DNA of 23,484 bases from an uncultured Lachnospiraceae bacterium (GTDB taxonomy: Bacteria > Bacillota > Clostridia > Lachnospirales > Lachnospiraceae), in NCBI GenBank assembly GCA_900553355.1, contig USDK01000042.1, positions 1-23,484 on the forward strand, given 5' to 3'. A program made the position numbers and the translations under genes. Below are positions 13,956-21,547 of the stretch, piece after piece. Within the stretch, counting starts at the first letter, position 1; the number at the start of each line of letters is the position of its first letter. The notes under the pieces were generated by a model. It did not search any database, was not told the DNA's origin, and worked only from the letters and a program-made list of their open reading frames with translations.

Positions 13956-15560
13956 ATGTCAAAGATCGATTTAACAAAGTACGGTATCACCGGAACAACA
14001 GAAATTGTCCACAATCCTTCTTATGAAATGCTGTTCGAGGAGGAGACGAACCCGAACCTGGAAGGGTTTGACAAAGGTCAGGTCAGCGAGCTTGGCGCAG
14101 TCAATGTTATGACTGGTATCTACACAGGACGTTCTCCAAAAGATAAATACATTGTTATGGATGAAAATTCCAAAGACACTGTATGGTGGACTTCCGATGA
14201 GTATAAGAATGACAATCATCCGGCAACACAGGAAGCATGGGAAGCAGTAAAGGAGATTGCAAAGAAACAGCTGTCCGGCAAGAGACTGTTTGTAGTCGAT
14301 GCATTCTGCGGCGCAAATAAAGATACGCGTATGGCGATCCGCTTTATCATGGAAGTGGCATGGCAGGCTCACTTCGTTACGAATATGTTTATCCGCCCGA
14401 CTGCTGAGGAGCTGGAAAACTTTGAACCTGATTTTATCGTTTACAATGCTTCCAAGGCAAAGGTTGAAAACTATAAGGAGCTTGGTCTTGGATCTGAGAC
14501 AGCGGTTATGTTTAATATCACAAGCCGTGAGCAGGTAATCGTCAATACCTGGTATGGCGGTGAGATGAAAAAGGGTATGTTCTCCATGATGAACTATTAC
14601 CTGCCGCTGAAAGGCATTGCATCTATGCATTGTTCGGCAAACACAGATATGAACGGAGAAAATACAGCAATTTTCTTCGGACTCTCCGGAACAGGAAAGA
14701 CGACTCTTTCCACAGATCCTAAGAGACTTCTGATCGGTGATGATGAGCACGGCTGGGATGATAATGGAGTATTCAACTTTGAAGGTGGATGCTATGCAAA
14801 GGTTATTGACCTGGATAAGGATTCTGAGCCGGATATCTATAATGCGATCAAGAGAAATGCACTTCTTGAAAACGTTACTCTTGATGCAGACGGAAAGATT
14901 GATTTTACAGACAAGAGTGTGACAGAGAATACTCGTGTATCTTATCCGATCGATCATATCGAGAAGATTGTGCGCCCGGTTTCAGCGGCACCGGCAGCGA
15001 AGAATGTGATCTTCCTGTCCGCAGATGCGTTCGGCGTACTTCCTCCGGTATCTGTTCTGACTCCAGAACAGACAGAGTACTATTTCCTGTCTGGATTTAC
15101 CGCAAAACTGGCCGGAACAGAGCGTGGTATTACAGAGCCGACACCTACATTCTCCGCATGTTTCGGACAGGCATTCCTGGAGCTGCATCCGACGAAATAT
15201 GCAGAGGAGCTTGTCAAGAGAATGAAAGCAAGCGGAGCAAAAGCATATCTTGTAAATACAGGATGGAATGGAACCGGAAAACGTATCTCTATCAAAGATA
15301 CCCGCGGTATTATCGATGCAATTCTGGACGGATCCATTTTAAATGCTCCGACAAAGAAGATTCCATACTTCAATTTTGAAGTTCCTACAGAGCTGCCGGG
15401 CGTAGATCCTGCAATCCTGGATCCGCGTGATACCTATGCAGATGCTTCCGAATGGGAAGAAAAGGCAAAGGATCTGGCTGCGAGATTTATTAAGAACTTT
15501 AAGAAATATGAGAGTAATGAGCTTGGTAAAGCACTTGTCGCTGCCGGGCCACAGGAGTAA
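13956..15560 (+). CDS. pckA: Phosphoenolpyruvate carboxykinase (ATP)
   Basis: 534-residue ATP-type PEPCK interconverting oxaloacetate + ATP with PEP + CO2 + ADP in the cytosol. The signatures are GIYTGRSPKDKYIV (Arg of the substrate site), the P-loop GLSGTGKTTLS, the metal-binding LIGDDEHGWDD, FNFEGGCYAKVI and, near the C-terminus, NTGWNGTGKRI. Length and motif order are standard. ATG 13956 is preceded by GAGGT (13941-13945). It has its own promoter and terminator. In fermenting anaerobes the enzyme often runs toward oxaloacetate, conserving ATP on the way to malate or succinate; with ppdK at 2551 it links PEP, pyruvate and C4 acids. Codon use resembles ppdK, suggesting high expression. Confidence 0.98.
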   Translation: MSKIDLTKYGITGTTEIVHNPSYEMLFEEETNPNLEGFDKGQVSELGAVNVMTGIYTGRSPKDKYIVMDENSKDTVWWTSDEYKNDNHPATQEAWEAVKEIAKKQLSGKRLFVVDAFCGANKDTRMAIRFIMEVAWQAHFVTNMFIRPTAEELENFEPDFIVYNASKAKVENYKELGLGSETAVMFNITSREQVIVNTWYGGEMKKGMFSMMNYYLPLKGIASMHCSANTDMNGENTAIFFGLSGTGKTTLSTDPKRLLIGDDEHGWDDNGVFNFEGGCYAKVIDLDKDSEPDIYNAIKRNALLENVTLDADGKIDFTDKSVTENTRVSYPIDHIEKIVRPVSAAPAAKNVIFLSADAFGVLPPVSVLTPEQTEYYFLSGFTAKLAGTERGITEPTPTFSACFGQAFLELHPTKYAEELVKRMKASGAKAYLVNTGWNGTGKRISIKDTRGIIDAILDGSILNAPTKKIPYFNFEVPTELPGVDPAILDPRDTYADASEWEEKAKDLAARFIKNFKKYESNELGKALVAAGPQE

Positions 15561-15568
15561 AAAGTTTT

Positions 15569-15594
15569 CCCCGGCTTTAGGGCCGGGGATTTTT
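15569..15594 (+). terminator. pckA terminator
   Basis: CCCCGGC (15569-15575) pairs with GCCGGGG (15582-15588), then ATTTTT. A second small hairpin TTGCCC-ATCC-GGGCAA (15593-15608) follows at once. Confidence 0.88.
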
Positions 15595-15643
15595 GCCCAT
15601 CCGGGCAATGAATGCAGACCATGATTGTAAAGGAGGCATATCA

Positions 15644-16486
15644 ATGAAGCTGGATATGCATTGTCATGTGAAAGAAGGATCCCCCGACAGTAAAGTGCCG
15701 CTGAATGAGTATATAACAAAACTGAAAGAACATGGATTCGACGGGATGCTGATTACGGACCACGACACCTATAAGGGGTACAGACACTGGAAGTATGATA
15801 TGAAGGGAAAAGTACACGAAGATTTTGTCGTGCTGAAGGGGATTGAATATGATACCTGTGATGGAGGACATATCATCTGTATTATGCCGGAGGGGGTCAA
15901 GATGCGTCTCCTGGAGCTGAGAGGACTTCCTGTGACGGCGCTCATTGACTTCGTGCACCGCCATGGAGGGATCCTGGGGCCTGCACATCCATGCGGCGAA
16001 AAGTATTTAAGCTTTACAAATACAAAGAAGTATTATAAGTCTCCGGAAATCATGAAACGATTTGATTTTATAGAAGCATTTAATGCATGCGAGTCAGAAG
16101 AGTCCAATGAATGTGCCATGAAACTGGCAAAAAAGTATAAAAAACCAGGCATCGGGGGAAGTGATGCCCATAAGATCGAATGTGTGTCTATGGGATATAC
16201 AGAACTCCCGGAATATGTTACCTGTGAGACAGAACTGATCTCTCTGATCCGCAGGAAGGTGCCGATTCAGGTGGGAGGAACCCTGTATGGCAAGACAACC
16301 AGAGAAAAGATGGGAAAAGCAGGGAAGCTTCTGACCTATTCTTTCTGGTTTTATAACAAAGGCGGAGAACTGTTGAGAAGGAGAAAGCGGAAGGTAAAAG
16401 GGGAGGTGGAAAATCCTCCGTCACCCATTGATCCGATCGAGATTCCCTATCTTCAGAAGCACCAGCACGAAACATTTGAAAAATAA
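15644..16486 (+). CDS. PHP-domain metal-dependent phosphoesterase
   Basis: 280-residue PHP-fold hydrolase. Metal-ligand motifs are MHCH (His6, His8), ITDHD (Asp39, His40), KGIEYD (Glu68), GPAHPCG (His115) and GGSDAHK (Asp174, His176). These fit stand-alone PHP proteins such as the 3',5'-nucleoside-bisphosphate phosphatases, though substrate is not readable. A basic C-terminal tail (RRRKRKVKG, about residues 245-255) follows the domain. The longest ORF begins at 15593 inside the pckA terminator; ATG 15644 with AAAGGAGG is clearly the start. No convincing own promoter was found in the 83 bp after pckA, so readthrough past the pckA terminator may express it. Confidence 0.85.
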   Translation: MKLDMHCHVKEGSPDSKVPLNEYITKLKEHGFDGMLITDHDTYKGYRHWKYDMKGKVHEDFVVLKGIEYDTCDGGHIICIMPEGVKMRLLELRGLPVTALIDFVHRHGGILGPAHPCGEKYLSFTNTKKYYKSPEIMKRFDFIEAFNACESEESNECAMKLAKKYKKPGIGGSDAHKIECVSMGYTELPEYVTCETELISLIRRKVPIQVGGTLYGKTTREKMGKAGKLLTYSFWFYNKGGELLRRRKRKVKGEVENPPSPIDPIEIPYLQKHQHETFEK

Positions 16487-16503
16487 ACATTGGAGAATAA
16501 GCA

Positions 16504-16534
16504 AAAGGACAGCCGGCCGGCTGTCCTTTGTATT
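16504..16534. terminator. Bidirectional terminator between the PHP gene and feoB
   Basis: A 26-nt perfect palindrome, AAAGGACAGCCGG plus its reverse complement (16504-16529). T-rich sequence follows on the plus strand, and TTTT on the minus strand. Confidence 0.75.
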
Positions 16535-16557
16535 TGTTATGTATGTTTTCCACGTAT

Positions 16558-18600
16558 TTAAAACAGCAGGATCAGATGATAGATGAGGGTACTCATCACC
16601 CATGCTGTCAGAAGCTGGAACAGGAGAATACCAAGTGTAGATTTCCAGCTGTGCAGTTCCCTGTGCATCGTAGCAATCGTAGCTGTACATGGGATGTAAA
16701 GCAGGCAGAATACCATCAGTGCATAGGCGTTGGCAGCGCCAAATCCCATGGAAGCCAGGGTAGATGCCATAGCGCTCATGCCATGAGAGGTAGTGATATT
16801 CTGGATGCCGAATAAAACGCTGCAGCTGGATACGACAACCTCCTTTGCCGCGATACCAGAGATCAGGGCTACAATGATCTGCCAGTAGCCAAGGCCTGCC
16901 GGTTTGAACAAAGGCACGGCCAGCCTTCCGATCATAGAGCCGAAACTGTCGCTGATGTCGGTTACATAACCTGTCGGGCCGAAGTTCAGAACTACCCACA
17001 TGATGACAGAGGCGATGAAGATAACGGTCCCTGCCTTTGTCAGATAATCCTTGATCTTCTGCCATACATAGATGCCGATGGTACGGGCATTGGGAGATTT
17101 GTACTCCGGAAGTTCAATCAGGAGAGAGTGTTTTGCCTTGCTGCCGTCGATCTTTGACAGGATGAAAGCGGTCGTGATAGCAACGATGATCCCCAGAAGA
17201 TACATGGAATAGCAGACCAGCATTGCGTTTTTTCCGAAAAACATGGAAGAAAACAGCACGTAGATCGGAAGTCTGGCGCTGCAGGACATGAAAGGTGTGA
17301 TCATTACGGTTTTAAAACGATCTTTTGGGTCTTCCAGGGTGCGGGAGGCCATGACAGCCGGGACGGAACAGCCAAAGCCCAGGAGCAGCGGAAGGAAAGC
17401 CCGTCCGGACAGTCCAAGCTTACTCATGATATCATCCATGACAAAGGCGACCCTGGCCATGTAGCCGCTGTCTTCCAGGATGGCCAGCGCCAGGAACAGG
17501 ATGAAGATGTTCGGCAGGAAGGTAAGAATGCCGCCGACACCGGAGATAATGCCGTCCAGGATCAGTGACTGGAGCATGGCGTTGACATGGAGTCCGGTAA
17601 GAAAACTGCCGACAGCACTGGAGAACAGCTCCAGCAGCAGTTCAAAATATCCTTTCAGCCAGTCGCCGATGGTAAAGGTCAGGAAAAAGACCAGGGCCAT
17701 GATCCCTAAAAAGATCGGAAGTCCCAGCCAGCGGTGGGTCAGGAAGTGATCGATCTTATCTGTGGCAGCGGTTTTTTGTGATTTGTTGACCAGAACTTCA
17801 GAGATAACCTCTTCGATAAAGTCATATTTCTGGTTGATGATTTCCTTTTCATAGCTTTTGTCTGCAATCTGGCTTAAATCCACCGGATATTGTTCGGAAA
17901 CAGTCTGATCAGACTCCAGCAGTTTGATCGCATGCCACCGTTTGTTTTCCAGGTTGGGATACTTTTCCGAAAGACGAGTGATAACAGCATCGATCTTATC
18001 CTCAATGTCATCGCTGTAAACCATGGCGTACTCAGCATGGTGGTTGTGGCGGTGTGAGGAGTGCATGCCCGGATGATGATGGATCAAAGGTCCCTGTGTC
18101 TGGAGTTCTGAGTGGTGCGCTACCGCATGCATCAGGATAGACAGACCGGTCTTTTTTCTTGCAGAGACCGGGATCGCAGGAACACCCAGCATCTCAGGGA
18201 GCCGGTGAAGGTCAATTTCCATGCCCCGTTCCTCTACGATGTCCATCATATTCAGCGCCAGCACGACAGGTTTACCGAGCTCCAGAAGCTGAAGAGTCAG
18301 ATAAAGGTTTCTTTCCAGGCTGGATGCATCGATCACATCTACGATCACATCTACTTCATCACTCATGATACATTCTCTGGATACAGTTTCCTCCATGGAA
18401 TAGGAGGTCAGGCTGTAGATGCCTGGAAGATCGATCAGGCGGAACTCCTGTCCCTGATAATAGGCAGTTCCTTCCTTTTTTTCTACTGTGACGCCGGGCC
18501 AGTTGGCTACTTTGAGGTTGGCGCCGGTAAATGCGTTAAACAATGTAGTCTTTCCGCAGTTGGGATTGCCGATGAATCCCACATTGATTACTTTACTCAT
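16558..18600 (-). CDS. feoB: Ferrous iron transport protein B
   Basis: 680-residue membrane Fe(II) transporter with a G-protein domain. Motifs in order: G1 GNPNCGKT (11-18), G3 DLPG (57-60), G4 NMMD (117-120), G5 SARKKTG (146-152). Between the G domain and the following helical domain is a His-rich segment (residues 162-188, ten His including HHH and HRHNHH) that may bind metal. Then come the membrane gates (PLLLGFGCSVPAVMASRTLE and a C-terminal copy near SGIAAKEVVVSS). It is shorter than the E. coli protein (773) but usual for Clostridia. ATG 18600 behind GGAGGTGG overlaps the feoA stop (ATGAGTAA), so translation is coupled. No feoC-like gene follows. Confidence 0.97.
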   Translation of the reverse strand: MSKVINVGFIGNPNCGKTTLFNAFTGANLKVANWPGVTVEKKEGTAYYQGQEFRLIDLPGIYSLTSYSMEETVSRECIMSDEVDVIVDVIDASSLERNLYLTLQLLELGKPVVLALNMMDIVEERGMEIDLHRLPEMLGVPAIPVSARKKTGLSILMHAVAHHSELQTQGPLIHHHPGMHSSHRHNHHAEYAMVYSDDIEDKIDAVITRLSEKYPNLENKRWHAIKLLESDQTVSEQYPVDLSQIADKSYEKEIINQKYDFIEEVISEVLVNKSQKTAATDKIDHFLTHRWLGLPIFLGIMALVFFLTFTIGDWLKGYFELLLELFSSAVGSFLTGLHVNAMLQSLILDGIISGVGGILTFLPNIFILFLALAILEDSGYMARVAFVMDDIMSKLGLSGRAFLPLLLGFGCSVPAVMASRTLEDPKDRFKTVMITPFMSCSARLPIYVLFSSMFFGKNAMLVCYSMYLLGIIVAITTAFILSKIDGSKAKHSLLIELPEYKSPNARTIGIYVWQKIKDYLTKAGTVIFIASVIMWVVLNFGPTGYVTDISDSFGSMIGRLAVPLFKPAGLGYWQIIVALISGIAAKEVVVSSCSVLFGIQNITTSHGMSAMASTLASMGFGAANAYALMVFCLLYIPCTATIATMHRELHSWKSTLGILLFQLLTAWVMSTLIYHLILLF

Positions 18601-18826
18601 GGCGGTCCACCTCCGAAATTGTAATTTTTTCGGCGATCTGCCGGCCCAGTGCAAATCTTGCGCCGCGGAACCTTGCTGTCAGAGCGCCTTTTTTATGGTT
18701 GTTTAAAATTGTGATCAGAGATCCTTCTGTGAGACCCAGGGCTTCCAGCCGGCGTTCCACATCCAGAGAAGTGTGGATGGCTTCGACCCGGTAGGTCTGA
18801 TTACTTTTGCCTTGTTTTAATGTCAT
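18593..18826 (-). CDS. feoA: Ferrous iron transport protein A
   Basis: 77-residue SH3-like cytosolic partner of FeoB. The pattern ERRLEALGLTEGS, then VITILNNHKKGALTARFRG and FALGRQIAEKI is typical of FeoA. A longer reading from TTG 18850 exists, but ATG 18826 with AGGAG nine bases upstream is better and keeps the Fur box outside the coding region. It overlaps feoB by eight bases. Control is by a Fur-like box just after the promoter, so the pair should be expressed when iron is scarce. Confidence 0.95.
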   Translation of the reverse strand: MTLKQGKSNQTYRVEAIHTSLDVERRLEALGLTEGSLITILNNHKKGALTARFRGARFALGRQIAEKITISEVDRHE

Positions 18827-18853
18827 AGTCTTTATCTCCTGTATCTCCAATAT

Positions 18854-18868
18854 TGATAATATTTATCA
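18854..18868. promoter_or_regulatory. Fur box
   Basis: TGATAATATTTATCA matches the Gram-positive 7-1-7 Fur consensus TGATAATNATTATCA at all but one defined base. It lies just downstream of the predicted feoA transcript start, where a bound repressor would block transcription. Confidence 0.8.
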
Positions 18869-18879
18869 TTAACAAAGAA

Positions 18880-18908
18880 ATTATATCACTAATTGACGCG
18901 GATATCAA
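18880..18908 (-). promoter_or_regulatory. feoAB promoter
   Basis: On the minus strand TTGATA (18908-18903), a 17-bp spacer and TATAAT (18885-18880). It interlocks with the opposite-strand promoter at 18893-18921. Confidence 0.75.
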
Positions 18909-18921
18909 TGTGAAGTATACT
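18893..18921 (+). promoter_or_regulatory. Promoter of the CmpB-like gene
   Basis: TTGACG (18893-18898), a 17-bp spacer and TATACT (18916-18921). Its -35 lies in the spacer of the feoAB promoter. Confidence 0.65.
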
Positions 18922-18954
18922 CTATTTTACAAATAAGAACAGGATGGAATCAAT

Positions 18955-19758
18955 ATGTGGATTTATGACACAGCTATATATTTCTTTTTTTATGGGATTC
19001 TGGGATGGTGTACAGAGGTTGCTTTCGCCGCTGTCATGGAGAGAAGGTTCGTAAACCGGGGCTTTTTAAACGGCCCGATCTGTCCGATTTACGGCGTAGG
19101 GGTCGCAGCAGTGGTAAGTCTCCTGAAACCGCTGGAAAATCAGCTGCTTTTGCTATATCTTGCATCAGCACTTTTGGTTACATTGCTGGAAGGACTTACC
19201 GGTTATGTGCTGGACAGGTTGTTTCATCATAAGTGGTGGGATTATTCCGGCATGCCGTTCAATATCGGCGGATATGTCTGCCCGCTTTTTTCATTGCTGT
19301 GGGGAACAGCCTGTGTATTGATTGTAAAGGTAGTCCACCCGATGGTACAGGAACTATGCGGCAGACTTCCGCTGGCAGCAGGGGCCCTTCTTCTCTCGGT
19401 CTGCAGTGTGGGACTGGCGGCTGATGTGATCGTTACGGTTAATGATATCATGAGATGGAACCGTCAGCTGGATGCGATGGAAAAGATAGCGGCAGAATTA
19501 AGGGAGCTGTCTGGAAAAATGGGAGAAAATATCTACGAAAATGTTATGGATACCATTGAGCTGCGGGAAAAGCTGGATGTGGCAGTTGGAGAGCAAAAGA
19601 CACGGATCGCACAGCTGAAAGAGAAATATTCAGAACTGGCACAACGTTCCATAAGAAGCGGCAGACGTTTTATGAGAGCATTTCCAAAGCTTCAGTCCAG
19701 ACGACATAAAGAACTTCTGGAGCAGATCCGCTGCAGGCTCCGGAATGAGAAGAAATAA
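18955..19758 (+). CDS. Putative ABC transporter permease, CmpB-like membrane protein
   Basis: 267-residue membrane protein resembling the ABC_trans_CmpB family found widely in Clostridia. Family traits seen are GWCTEV in helix one, RGFLNGPICPIYGVG (35-50), and WDYSGMPFNIGGYVCP (about 94-109). About five membrane helices end near residue 165; residues 168-225 are charged and heptad-like, probably a cytoplasmic coiled coil, and the tail is basic (RRHKELLEQ). No ATPase gene is adjacent, so the transporter label is weak and its true role is unknown. The ribosome site is poor (AGGA, 18941-18944). Its promoter interlocks with that of feoAB. Confidence 0.75.
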   Translation: MWIYDTAIYFFFYGILGWCTEVAFAAVMERRFVNRGFLNGPICPIYGVGVAAVVSLLKPLENQLLLLYLASALLVTLLEGLTGYVLDRLFHHKWWDYSGMPFNIGGYVCPLFSLLWGTACVLIVKVVHPMVQELCGRLPLAAGALLLSVCSVGLAADVIVTVNDIMRWNRQLDAMEKIAAELRELSGKMGENIYENVMDTIELREKLDVAVGEQKTRIAQLKEKYSELAQRSIRSGRRFMRAFPKLQSRRHKELLEQIRCRLRNEKK

Positions 19759-19764
19759 AAGTAA

Positions 19765-19803
19765 AAAAGGATTTCTGTATTGACAAAATATGGAAATCCT
19801 TTT
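19765..19803 (+). terminator. Terminator of the CmpB-like gene
   Basis: AAAAGGATTTC (19765-19775) pairs perfectly with GAAATCCTTTT (19793-19803) across a 17-nt loop. The T-run is short. The next promoter begins in its loop. Confidence 0.6.
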
Positions 19804-19808
19804 ATGAT
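19780..19808 (+). promoter_or_regulatory. Promoter of the surface protein gene, inside a terminator
   Basis: TTGACA (19780-19785), a 17-bp spacer and TATGAT (19803-19808). The -35 is in the loop of the upstream terminator, and the spacer forms its 3' arm. Confidence 0.65.
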
Positions 19809-19930
19809 AAAGGCACTCGTCTAAGAAAATTCTGACAGACCTATATTTCAACGGGGATTCCCCCAAAAGGAAGTTTCATTCCGATTTTCCAAAACGAGAT
19901 CTAAATCCAGACAGGAAAGGAGGGCAGCAG

Positions 19931-19972
19931 GTGTTTTTTGCGTGCAATTTTGCAAGGTACAGCAGTAAATAG
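19931..19972 (+). other. Possible 13-codon leader ORF
   Basis: GTG followed by 12 sense codons and TAG, coding VFFACNFARYSSK (Met at the start if used). AAAGGAGG sits seven bases upstream, a better ribosome site than that of the surface protein gene downstream. It lies in a leader of about 180 nt with further small hairpins such as GGGGATTCCCC (19854-19864). No terminator separates it from the gene. It may be a translated leader peptide or chance. Confidence 0.25.
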
Positions 19973-19997
19973 GAATTAGTTTGATAAGGAGATGAAA

Positions 19998-21530
19998 ATG
20001 ATGACAAGGAAAAAAGTAAATCATGCCTGGACGCTGGGAATTCTGACTGTATTTTTGATCATTCTGGCGGCAGGAATGAAAGGAACCTTTACGGTTAAAG
20101 CGGCAGATGTGTCCCTGGTACGAGGGGAGCGTGTAGAGTATATTGGATATTCGACTCATTATTATTATATCAATGGGAATCTGGCCTATTGTCTGGAACC
20201 GGATATGGATTCTCCCGGAAACGGAACCTATCCATCCGGGGAGATGAGCCCGGATCAGCTTTTGGCAAAGGCCATGTATTATGTCTATGGAGGTCCTGGA
20301 TTTGAGGCAAATATAAAACCGCTTCTGACTGGCGGGTGGGATGCGCCGGATCGTTCCTATTGTCTGTCCCACTGTATTCTGTCTTATATTTATGACGGCT
20401 GTGATCCGAACAGCTCCGGATTTATCGGACTTAATGAAGATATTAAGGGCGCTGTGATCACATTTACGGAACATATTAAGAATCTGCCGTCGGTTCCAGA
20501 ACAAGAGCTTTCCCTGTCTCAGAGTGAACTGCAGGCATACTTCAGCCCGGAAGAGAAACGGCAGCGGACGGATGTGGTTATCTGTCAGGGGGATCCGGCT
20601 AATTCTGTGACCTTTCCTCTGGCTGAAGGCATGACCCTGGTCAATGTGACAAAGCAGACTGAGCAGCAGGGAAACGTAGCGGTGCAGGGCGGCGACCAGT
20701 TTTATCTGGCGGCAGACGTGGCTTACCAGAATGGAGGAGCCTGGGAGAGCGGGCCAGTAAAAGCATCCTTATCACAGGCCTGGAGGACCCTGATCGTGCA
20801 GACAGGAGGATCCAGCCAGGATGTGGGAAGCGGCCAGCTGATCACAGTTGAGCCGTCGGAGGTATCTCTGGGAGTAAAATGGCTGGAGAAGCCGGAACTT
20901 ACCATTGAAAAGCATGCGGACAAGGCGGATAAAACCTATCAGGTGGGAGATCTGATCACGTATACCACAGATGTGACTCAAAGGATCCAGAATGCTGTGG
21001 CAAAAAATGTGGTGATTACAGACACCATACTGACAGAAGGAGTAAAACTTCAGAAGAATTCCGTGGTGCTTCTGGATGCGGGGCAGAACAGGATTGAAGA
21101 TGCCGTGATCCAGGTAACAGGCAATTCTTTTTCCATTCATGCAGGAGAATTTCTGCAGAGTGCGGATCTTGGAGAGAAGTATACTGTGGAATATCAGGTG
21201 ATGATCGTCGATGAAGGACTGATCGGGAAAGAGATTGAAAATGAAGTTGTAGTAAGGGCAGATAACGCGGAAGAAGAAAAGGACCGGGAAATCGTGGAAG
21301 TTCCGGAACCAGAGCCCGAACCAGAGCCAGAGCCACAGCCCGGACCGGAGCCGGAATCACAGCCGGAGCCACAGCCTGAACCAGAGCCTCAGGTCCAGGA
21401 AATGTCTGTGAAAGCGCCGTCCGTTAAGACGGGAGATGAACAGAACTTGACCCTTCTTGCCATCTTCCTCATTCTTTCTTGCGCCGTGATATTTATCTGT
21501 GTTAAAATACCCAGTAAGACTAAGAAGTAA
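19998..21530 (+). CDS. Cell-wall-anchored TED-like surface protein
   Basis: 510-residue exported protein. Signal peptide about 1-35 (basic MMTRKKVNHAW, hydrophobic core, cut near VKA-A). Residues 40-165 resemble thioester-type adhesin domains: AYCLEPDMDSPGNGTY with Cys65, then YCLSHCILSYIYDG, where the usual TQxA motif reads SHCI (His125), so a classical Cys-Gln thioester is not expected. Residues 300-425 form a DUF11/isopeptide-like beta domain (ELTIEKHADKADKTYQVGDLITY). A Pro-Glu spacer (436-465) crosses the wall. SVKTGD (475-480), a membrane helix (484-502) and SKTKK form a sortase signal. ATG 19992 abuts the AAGGAG, so 19998 is preferred. Likely a host or mucus adhesin. Confidence 0.82.
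   Translation: MMTRKKVNHAWTLGILTVFLIILAAGMKGTFTVKAADVSLVRGERVEYIGYSTHYYYINGNLAYCLEPDMDSPGNGTYPSGEMSPDQLLAKAMYYVYGGPGFEANIKPLLTGGWDAPDRSYCLSHCILSYIYDGCDPNSSGFIGLNEDIKGAVITFTEHIKNLPSVPEQELSLSQSELQAYFSPEEKRQRTDVVICQGDPANSVTFPLAEGMTLVNVTKQTEQQGNVAVQGGDQFYLAADVAYQNGGAWESGPVKASLSQAWRTLIVQTGGSSQDVGSGQLITVEPSEVSLGVKWLEKPELTIEKHADKADKTYQVGDLITYTTDVTQRIQNAVAKNVVITDTILTEGVKLQKNSVVLLDAGQNRIEDAVIQVTGNSFSIHAGEFLQSADLGEKYTVEYQVMIVDEGLIGKEIENEVVVRADNAEEEKDREIVEVPEPEPEPEPEPQPGPEPESQPEPQPEPEPQVQEMSVKAPSVKTGDEQNLTLLAIFLILSCAVIFICVKIPSKTKK
21303..21392 (+). repeat. Pro-Glu/Gln coding repeat (wall spacer)
   Basis: Tandem CCNGAG/CCACAG-type codons give PEPEPEP, PQPGP and PEPQPEP. It is a low-complexity wall-spanning stalk and likely to vary in length by slippage. 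Confidence 0.75.
21479..21508 (+). promoter_or_regulatory. Possible internal promoter for leuCD
   Basis: TTGCGC (21479-21484), an 18-bp spacer and TAAAAT (21503-21508), inside the membrane-anchor codons of the surface protein. Only modest matches, but it would give leuCD expression independent of that gene. Confidence 0.3.
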
Positions 21531-21547
21531 AAGAGGAGGTTGTCGTA

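Noticed and set aside
13971..14957. 328-codon minus-strand frame opposite pckA
   Set aside because: Same type of shadow: within a certain gene, Cys/Ile-rich, no motifs.
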